A DNA stretch of 64,000 nucleotides. Origin: Pteria penguin. Its lineage: Eukaryota; Mollusca; Bivalvia; Pterioida; Pteriidae. Below, piece by piece: positions 57,987-64,000 of the stretch (the stretch's first letter is position 1; every line of letters starts with the position of its first letter). A program made the position numbers and the translations under genes. The stretch lies in contig CM068583.1 in assembly GCA_035048485.1 (NCBI GenBank), forward strand, positions 67,196,306-67,260,305. Reading direction: 5' to 3'. Under the pieces are notes generated by a model. It had not been told where the DNA came from. It saw only the letters and a list, made by a program, of their open reading frames with translations, and made no database searches.

Positions 57987-58732
57987 CTGGAAAATGGAGA
58001 GAAAAGTATAGAATATTTGTAAAACATATGCCCCCCCCCCTTCCCTGTGAGCTTATTCACAGCAGCAACAAAGCTTTCCTAGTTAACATTTTAATCATAA
58101 GTTTATTTTACAGTACAGACTAGGACGAAGGGGCAGTTTCAAAGTAATCACATGATTCATACCTGTGATGCATGGTACTTTATTTGTCATCTGAAAACCA
58201 ATATTTTCAGTCTATTTTTAACAGTGGTGACCATGATCTTTGACCTATTGACTCAAAAATCAATAGGGATCTTCCCCTATTCATAAATACCCAAATTGGG
58301 CTCGGATAGGATGCAGGGAACTTTAGTTATCATCTGGAAACCAATAATAACATCTGGGAACCAATAATTACAATCATTTTTGCCAGTGGTAACCTTGAGC
58401 TTTGACTTATTGACCCCAAAATCAATGGACAACTTTCCCTAGATAAGTATCCACGCAGCCAAACTTGAAATGGATAGGATGCAAGGACTTTAGTAATCAT
58501 CTGGAAACCCATGGTGCGATAAAAGGATGGACAAAGCAAACACTAAATGCCCTCACTCATGCCTGGGTGGGGGATAAAATGAAAGCCTTAAAATATAGTA
58601 TGAGAGTTCAAAGTTTAAATACCAATATCAGATTTGAATAAACACTATGACTCTGTTTGTAAAACATCATTTACAATTTATTTCAATCATTCTTTTAAAC
58701 CTGGATGCTTGAAGTTTTAATAGAGAACTTAC
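57987..58732 (-). other. Intron of the double-MYND gene with a tandem repeat
   Basis: Bounded by ACA|GTAAGT and TTTTCCAG|GA. At about 58165-58545 two diverged units of roughly 180 bp share TCATCTGGAAACC, CCAGTGGTAACCTTGA-like and GGATAGGATGCA text and end in GGATGGACAAAGC. A C run lies near 58031. Confidence 0.8.
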
Positions 58733-59617
58733 TGTCATAAATACTCCATGTTTGTCTGTTTTAGAGTGAAATCCTACAACTTGGCACACTAATACCTTGT
58801 TTTTGTCTTTTCCAGCAGGTCTAGATCCAACTCCTATGGAAACACCATGTAAAATTGTTGTCAGGTTCTTTCCTGGGAACATCTGCTGTGCAATATGTTC
58901 AGCATCCTTGAAGTCCATCGCGATTCTTTCCACCTTACTGGTATCTCCATAGGACATTTTAACCATTTCAGGGATCTTTTTACGAACTAATTCCACTTCT
59001 TCAAAGCTTATTTTACCATTGGACTTTTTGGTACCACATGTTATTTTATGGTTTTTCCAGTCAGAGATTTGACAATCTCTTGAGCAGTACTTGACATTTT
59101 GGCACTTTCTGCATTTTTTTAACCTTTCCACAAAGGATTTACAACTTGCACATTTGTCAGTTTCCCCAAGGTTTTTGTACGTTTCTTCCATACTGATAAG
59201 GAATTTACATGCTGCTTTATGATGTGGCCAATGCTTTTTCTGGCATGGTTCAGAGCAATACCAAGCTGCAAAACATTTCCCACAAACTTTAAGATTGTCA
59301 GAAACTGTTTCACATTTATAACATGCCTTTTTATTATGAATCATCTCTTTCCAATCCTGAACACGTTTTAAATGTTCTGCTGTTCCTTTTCCCATCTCCA
59401 TTGAATTGCTAATATAAGCTGGATCAAATTCATTGTCAGCATGAACCACATTTGTGGCAGGTACAAACTTATCATCTCTGTATCTTTTAAATGGTGAAAA
59501 ATCTCCACTGTTCGGATTAGGCAATGTAGAGTTATGGGCCTTTATTCCAAATAATTTCTCCTTTGCATTTGGTAAATCTAGAAGTTTTCTTGCATCAAAG
59601 TCACAGAAGAACTTGAT
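58733..59617 (-). CDS. Double-MYND zinc-finger protein, main exon
   Basis: An acceptor TTATTTTGATTTAG precedes ATCAAG at 59617. The exon is 295 codons and ends at the donor ACA|GTAAGT. It starts IKFFCDFDARKLLDLPN in mid-protein, so at least one 5' exon is missing from this annotation. Two MYND fingers are visible: CYKCETVSDNLKVCGKC with AWYCSEPCQKKHWPHHKAAC, and CASCKSFVERLKKCRKC with KYCSRDCQISDWKNHKITC. All eight ligand positions (C-x2-C, C-x2-C, YC-x3-C, H-x3-C) are kept in each. MYND fingers bind proteins, so a scaffold or regulatory role is possible, but no SET domain or other catalytic domain is seen. Confidence 0.9.
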
Positions 59618-60860
59618 CTAAATCAAAATAAAATCAGTGTTTAGAACTGTTTTAAACTTCACTTCATCATGAAAGAAAGTAAAAACTAACTAAAGAGTCG
59701 GCACCAAAACCATTGTCCACTACAGTTAATACGCCAGTTAATTTCTAAGTTACAAATAATGACCCTCTTTGTTGTTTTACATTTTTTCACCTCAACATTA
59801 CAGTACATTGGGTATGCAGCAGTCATTATGGTGCATCTTGACACAATTTGTCAACACAGAATGTTACAAAAAATTTCCAGGGAAAATTTCTTCTTTGTGA
59901 TATGCAGGAATACGAAATACCTGATTCCTACATATTAAGGACAGTTATCTTTACTAGTGCTTATAATATCATGTGACACCGTTAATTATATGTAATAATC
60001 AAATATCAAAACATGCCATTTCAAAACTAGTAACTTGTTCTTCTGTCAAGACAAAATTGATCTTCTATGGGCATCCAGACAGAAAAACATGTTGAAGTTG
60101 TTATTTTCTTCCTTTTTCAATTTCAAGCAAGTTGTCTCAATAACTGCACAATGCACAACATGATAAGCACAGGTGAGTTTTTCCAACCGTTTATACTCCA
60201 TATGTAGAAATGGATAAAACGGATTTGAAAACAGTCTCATTCTCATAACTTAATAATCGCATATTAAAATGATTATCCTCAACACTATCGGTAAAATGTG
60301 TCCCCATACCTTCACCCTCCCCAGAAAATAATGTGCTGTATCAGCATTCAGCCAATGTTATTTAAACAAGTTTTTTGAATAATGGCCAAGTGGTTGTCAA
60401 AAAGAAATCAAAGAATCTAATATGGTTACTCGTCACCAAAAATACTGAATGAACTCCAGATCTATTGGAATATCACTTTCAATGAATTGTTCTTGAATTA
60501 AAATGCATGTATAAGAAAGGTAAGCTGTTATCCTGTCGAAGAAAAAAGATAATACACTGTACATAACTTTCCAAATACAAGTCCATTTCAAATTTTACTG
60601 AGTTTTTCAAGAAGTGTTAGGCATCCAATTTTCCACATGGTATAATACGGTTACAACAAAATCTCATAAAGGAAAACTGAGGAGAGCATTTGTTTGTATG
60701 GTATAATTTATAAACACAATCTGATCCTGCACAATGAAAATCACAGCAATGCAAATCATATTTTGATCACTGAAAAGAATCTGCATGAAGGATGCCTGTC
60801 ACAGTTGTACCTGTTATGATTGTTATGACTGTTATGATATGTCATGATTGATACAGAATG
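59618..60860. other. Upstream interval between the MYND exon and the LTR element
   Basis: AT-rich. A minus frame at 60046-60246 (SNPFYPFLHMEYKRLEKLTC-like) has normal composition and could be a 5' exon of the MYND gene, but neither border has a good splice site. Otherwise nothing is seen. GAATG at 60856-60860 would be the target duplication beside the LTR. Confidence 0.3.
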
Positions 60861-61148
60861 TGTAGCGCTCTCTTCGAGCGGTCGGCCTGCATTAGTTAAC
60901 AGGCCCGTAATACACTCTGTCGGGATCCGCCATTTACTCGTGACACTGTCACCGTGCACACAGGCACATGTAATCCACAATCCTTTCTTTGAATAATTAA
61001 TATAATCCGTAATGACGACTCTGGCTAAAGTTCACTAATTTATTACACAACACATATAGATCCACACGCATCTCAAATTCAAGATAATAAGTGACATGAA
61101 CATTACTAAGTCAAATAACACACTGTCGCGGACGTTCTTGTCAGCGCC

Positions 61149-61158
61149 GCTTATATAG
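61149..61158 (-). promoter_or_regulatory. LTR TATA box
   Basis: CTATATAAGC on the minus strand. Transcription would start about 30 bp further on, near 61120-61128. It lies just downstream of the palindrome cluster. Confidence 0.65.
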
Positions 61159-61168
61159 CCTTTCACCC

Positions 61169-61244
61169 CTCCGAGCCGTTCGGAGTGAAACGGAGCGCCT
61201 CCGGGCACTCCGGAGGGAATACACAACCTCCGAGATTTTCGGAG
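61169..61244 (-). promoter_or_regulatory. Three spaced palindromes in U3
   Basis: CTCCG-AGCCGTT-CGGAG (61169-61185), CCTCCGG-GCACT-CCGGAGG (61198-61216) and CTCCGA-GATTT-TCGGAG (61228-61244) share the half-site CTCCG and lie about 30 bp apart, 11 bases upstream of the TATA box. The arrangement resembles a cluster of regulator binding sites. The binder is unknown. Confidence 0.6.
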
Positions 61245-61359
61245 TAAACAGCGTACAGTGTAACAGAATCATATGACTAGCTATTAATCTATCTATTAAC
61301 AACATCAACATTAAACATGAAATATCTCGACTACATTTATATTTATAGGTACGCTACAA

Positions 61360-61370
61360 CTTCCCTCCGC
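61360..61370 (-). other. Polypurine tract
   Basis: CGGAGGGAAGT on the minus strand lies directly before the LTR start (TGTAGCG). It would prime plus-strand DNA synthesis. It fixes the element's orientation and the 3' LTR border. Confidence 0.75.
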
Positions 61371-61374
61371 TAGG

Positions 61375-61653
61375 ATTTGACTCCGTTCAAAATGAAATTA
61401 CAACAAAAATAATGCACATGTGTACTCATGAACAATTTCACACACACAAATATATACTCAATGACTCACTAATATAAACATATAATCGGTACAAAAGGTT
61501 AGCAACTATCATGATGAGCAATATTTCTACGTATCTATGCATTAGGAATTTATAATAAATGACATAAAATGTTAGAATACAGTCTAAATATGAAAATGTC
61601 ATTGTTCATCATAGTCTTCAACAAGTTTGAAATAAATTAAAGAGTAACTACTT
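61375..61653. other. Non-coding stretch between the zinc-finger ORF and the polypurine tract
   Basis: About 280 bp of AT-rich sequence inside the retrotransposon. No ORF or hairpin is obvious. It would be the 3' untranslated part of the element's RNA. Confidence 0.5.
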
Positions 61654-62547
61654 TCAACTCTCATTGTCACTGCTGATTTCCACCACTCGTACATTGCGGT
61701 TATTCACGTGCTCTGGAATTTCTGCAATAATCTCTTGTGCAATTAAAGCAATGTCAATTGTAGACGGGTCCACATTATTTGAATAACCTATATCCGTTTC
61801 TCTTACGGTTTCTCTGAAGCCATTACGGTGGTATGTAATTCTCTTGGTAAGTTTCAGCGTTATACAACTCGTCACTGTTGTTGTACGCGGAATGTCACTA
61901 TTCACGGCACTAGCTTCACTATGCACGGCACTCGCGTCACTAATCTGATCGGCTTCACTGGACACTGTCACAATACTAGCTCGATCGGTATCATCAGCAT
62001 TTATGTTTTCGGTTTCATCGCTTATAACCGGCAAGTCCATCTCAGGCATCTGGGCGACTAGTGAAGGGTCAGCGTCTATTAAATCTTCTACCAGATTTTG
62101 CAGTCTATCGCTACCCGTAGCTTGCACTAATTGATCTAATACATCCGTATTTATCGACGGCAAGTCCTCTGTATCGACGCACATGCGATTAAATTCATCC
62201 TCGTCACTACTTATTTCCTCGTACATGCTAGTACACGGCTGTCCAGTCGGCGAGTTCACAGGTGTTATGTCCTCGTAGTCCGTACTCACATACACGGGCT
62301 TCTTTGCTCGGTTTATCTCCTCTTCTGACATCTTTACTCTTTTGCAAAGTTTTAGTTCCATTGAAATCACTTCACGTTTGACATTATGACGAAGCTGTAA
62401 ATGTTTCTTTAAGTCCGATGGTCTTAAGAAAGGTCTTTGACAATACGAACATAGCACAACTAATCGTTCATTATCGTGTTTCTCAAGTATATGTCTTCTT
62501 AAGTTATCAATTCTGTTTATACTTTTCCCGCAAAATTCACATATCAT
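61654..62547 (-). CDS. C2H2 zinc-finger protein encoded by the retrotransposon
   Basis: Taking the first ATG (62547) gives 297 residues; the frame is open upstream to a stop at 62602-62604. Two C2H2 fingers open the protein: CEFCGKSINRIDNLRRHILE (C3, C6, H19, H24) and CSYCQRPFLRPSDLKKHLQL (C33, C36, H49, H54). A long acidic, serine-rich middle follows (EEISSDEDEF, DLPVISDETEN), then a short more ordered C-terminus ending VVEISSDNES. It lies between the end of pol and the LTR, on the same strand, where env sits in other elements. No signal peptide or membrane segment is present, so it is not an envelope protein. A DNA-binding regulator or a captured host gene is the likely nature (inference). 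Confidence 0.8.
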   Translation of the reverse strand: MICEFCGKSINRIDNLRRHILEKHDNERLVVLCSYCQRPFLRPSDLKKHLQLRHNVKREVISMELKLCKRVKMSEEEINRAKKPVYVSTDYEDITPVNSPTGQPCTSMYEEISSDEDEFNRMCVDTEDLPSINTDVLDQLVQATGSDRLQNLVEDLIDADPSLVAQMPEMDLPVISDETENINADDTDRASIVTVSSEADQISDASAVHSEASAVNSDIPRTTTVTSCITLKLTKRITYHRNGFRETVRETDIGYSNNVDPSTIDIALIAQEIIAEIPEHVNNRNVRVVEISSDNES

Positions 62548-62572
62548 ATTCCGATGGTTCAAATTTGAATGG

Positions 62573-64000
62573 TCAGTCTCTGAATCTTGTTGGCTTTTTA
62601 ATTACACGGCCACGCCTTGTCCGTGGTACCTCGATCGGTGATTGACGGTTGTCAATCAGAGTATCCTTCGGTGCGGCACCCCTTGGAAGTCGTCTCGGAC
62701 TGCGCGCTGCACCCCTTTGATGTCCCACTGGAATGTGGTCAGTATCTGGTGTCTTCGGCTGCATGGTAGACTTTGACCCTCGGTACAATTTCAAATTATC
62801 AGAATGCACTATCACCGGTTTTGAATTTTTCGAGACTCGTATTTGGTATAACACATCACTAAGTCTTTTTACAACAATCCAAGGTCCAGTCCATTTTCTT
62901 GCCAACTTTGATTTAGTTCCGATCATAACTTTGGGTTGGCTTCGGCGCACTAAATCTCCGACATCGTAGTTAGTACTGTGTACGTTCCTATCGTAATAAC
63001 GTTTTTGGCGAAGAGAAAGTTCAGCAGTTACGCCCCCGACAATATCGTACATTTCTTTTAATGATTTCTCTAATTCACGCACGTAGTTGGCTTGATTTTT
63101 CGGGATTGTTGTTTCGCCAGATTTCACTTTTTCGGTTGCCAGATCAACGGGTAGTAGAATTTCTTCACCAAATACCATTCTGTATGGCGTAATTCCTGTT
63201 GTTTCATGTACAGTACTGTTGTAGGCAAATACAACGCTATCCACGAATTTGTCCCAGTCTGTTTGATTTATGGAAATATATTTTGCTAGAATGTCTTTAA
63301 TTGTTCTGTTCATTCTTTCAACCAAACCATCCGATTGAGGGTGATAAGCAGTAGTACGCGTCTTATTAATTTGCAGTAACTTGCACATTTCCTGGAATAT
63401 TTGGCTTTCAAACTGGCTACCTTGATCGGAATGTATCTCTTGCGGACAACCATAGCGTTTTATCCATCCTCTGAACATTGTCTCAGCCACGGTTTCTGCT
63501 TCAATGTTTCTAAGCGGGAATATCTCGATAAATTTGGTGAAATAATCCGCTATCACTAATATATACACGAATCCATCACTTGTTTTGGGGAAAGGTCCCG
63601 CAATATCGACAGCAATTCGTTCAAATTTTACACCACTAAGATGCGTTTTCATGTAAGCTCTTTTCTTCCTAGATGGATTTTTCCGTTCTTCACATATATC
63701 ACACGATGACACATAATCATGCACATATCTCCGTAAATGAGGCCAATAATACTGACCTCTGGTAATTTTGTCCAATGTTCGTCTTACACCCATATGCCCT
63801 GCTGTATGTGCATCGTGCATTTGCCACATCACTGCGTCTCTTAAATTCATTGGCACACAAATCCTAAATCCTTCGCGGTCATTTTCTATCCATTTCATAC
63901 ACAATACACCTTTATTCACTGTAAGTAATTCCCATCGAGAGTAAAGGAATTTGCTTTCAAATCCAAATCCTGATATTGCTTCGAATGGCGGTTTTACACA
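62573..64000 (-). CDS. pol: Ty3/gypsy-type Pol, integrase region (partial)
   Basis: The frame is open from the window edge at 64000 to the stop at 62573 (475 residues). From the edge inwards it shows the end of the RNase H-integrase linker, the HHCC zinc finger (H65, H69, C100, C103: HTAGHMGVRR ... SSCDICEERK) and the catalytic triad D132 (AVDIAGPFPK), D192 (IHSDQGSQFE) and E228 (GLVERMNRT), with D and E 35 residues apart as in active integrases. A GPY-like region (KWTGPWIVVKRLSDVLYQIR) and a basic tail follow. No chromodomain is evident. No inactivating change is visible in this part. gag, protease, reverse transcriptase and RNase H would lie to the right of the window. Confidence 0.95.
   Translation of the reverse strand, partial: CVKPPFEAISGFGFESKFLYSRWELLTVNKGVLCMKWIENDREGFRICVPMNLRDAVMWQMHDAHTAGHMGVRRTLDKITRGQYYWPHLRRYVHDYVSSCDICEERKNPSRKKRAYMKTHLSGVKFERIAVDIAGPFPKTSDGFVYILVIADYFTKFIEIFPLRNIEAETVAETMFRGWIKRYGCPQEIHSDQGSQFESQIFQEMCKLLQINKTRTTAYHPQSDGLVERMNRTIKDILAKYISINQTDWDKFVDSVVFAYNSTVHETTGITPYRMVFGEEILLPVDLATEKVKSGETTIPKNQANYVRELEKSLKEMYDIVGGVTAELSLRQKRYYDRNVHSTNYDVGDLVRRSQPKVMIGTKSKLARKWTGPWIVVKRLSDVLYQIRVSKNSKPVIVHSDNLKLYRGSKSTMQPKTPDTDHIPVGHQRGAARSPRRLPRGAAPKDTLIDNRQSPIEVPRTRRGRVIKKPTRFRD

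Larger units (their letters stand above)
60861..61359 (-). repeat. 3' LTR of a Ty3/gypsy-type retrotransposon
   Basis: The LTR is inferred from the terminal inverted TGTAGCG...CGCTACA at 60861 and 61359 (499 bp), with the polypurine tract directly beside the 61359 end. On the minus strand it contains a TATA box (CTATATAAGC, 61149-61158) and, 107 bases further on, AATAAA (61039-61044), the expected order for U3, R and U5. The partner 5' LTR is outside the window, so the borders cannot be confirmed by comparison. Confidence 0.75.

Noticed and set aside
62548..62562. Upstream start of the zinc-finger ORF at a TTG codon
   Set aside because: TTG is an unlikely start in animals; the first ATG at 62547 is used. 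The open upstream frame is instead discussed as a possible pol fusion.

Overview
The window is nuclear DNA from an animal, most likely a bivalve mollusc. It is AT-rich, has long introns with GT/AG borders, and is crowded with microsatellites, minisatellites and short non-autonomous transposons. The dispersed repeats that open with AACAAGAGGCCCAAATGGG and close near GGCTCAGGTGAGCTAAAAA, and those of the AACAAGATGTGTTTGTGAAA type, are ones I associate with bivalve genomes. No bacterial, organellar or free viral genes are seen.

Only two host genes are clear, both on the minus strand. The first is heparan sulfate 6-O-sulfotransferase, with two coding exons (44234-44739 and 38155-38770) around a 5.5-kb intron. 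The second is a protein with two MYND zinc fingers, seen as a large exon (58733-59617) and a last coding exon (57705-57986). A third, unidentified minus-strand gene is suggested by a possible first exon (15431-15544) and a well-spliced possible internal exon (4070-4250) with matching phase. A plus-strand exon at 28296-28462 is weaker.

Layout. 0-7 kb: Helitron-like elements, one carrying a 145-bp tandem array whose units hold CCAAT and YY1-like motifs. 7-16 kb: a nest of DNA transposons, including a 3.1-kb hAT-like element with two smaller elements inside it, each with its own target duplication, then a foldback element and an element ending in palindromic 37-bp repeats. 18-21 kb: a TA/GA microsatellite and a 37-bp satellite of about 63 units. 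22-29 kb: a dead Tc1-like transposon, hairpin elements, a TRIM-like miniature LTR element and more Helitron-like copies. 29-38 kb: gene-poor repeats. 38-45 kb: the sulfotransferase gene with foldback elements in its intron. 45-54 kb: two head-to-head LINE remnants, an inverted-repeat element with a TATA box, and a shattered second Tc1 copy containing a hairpin, a THAP-like fragment and a SINE. 54-57.4 kb: three minisatellites. 57.7-59.6 kb: the MYND gene. 60.9-64 kb: the 3' part of a Ty3/gypsy-type LTR retrotransposon on the minus strand, with integrase, an extra C2H2 zinc-finger ORF, a polypurine tract and an LTR.

The most interesting unit is this last element. A two-finger C2H2 protein sits where an env gene would lie, its reading frame overlaps the end of pol, and the U3 part of the LTR holds three CTCCG...CGGAG palindromes spaced about 30 bp just upstream of a TATA box. 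Self-regulation by the encoded finger protein is an untested inference.
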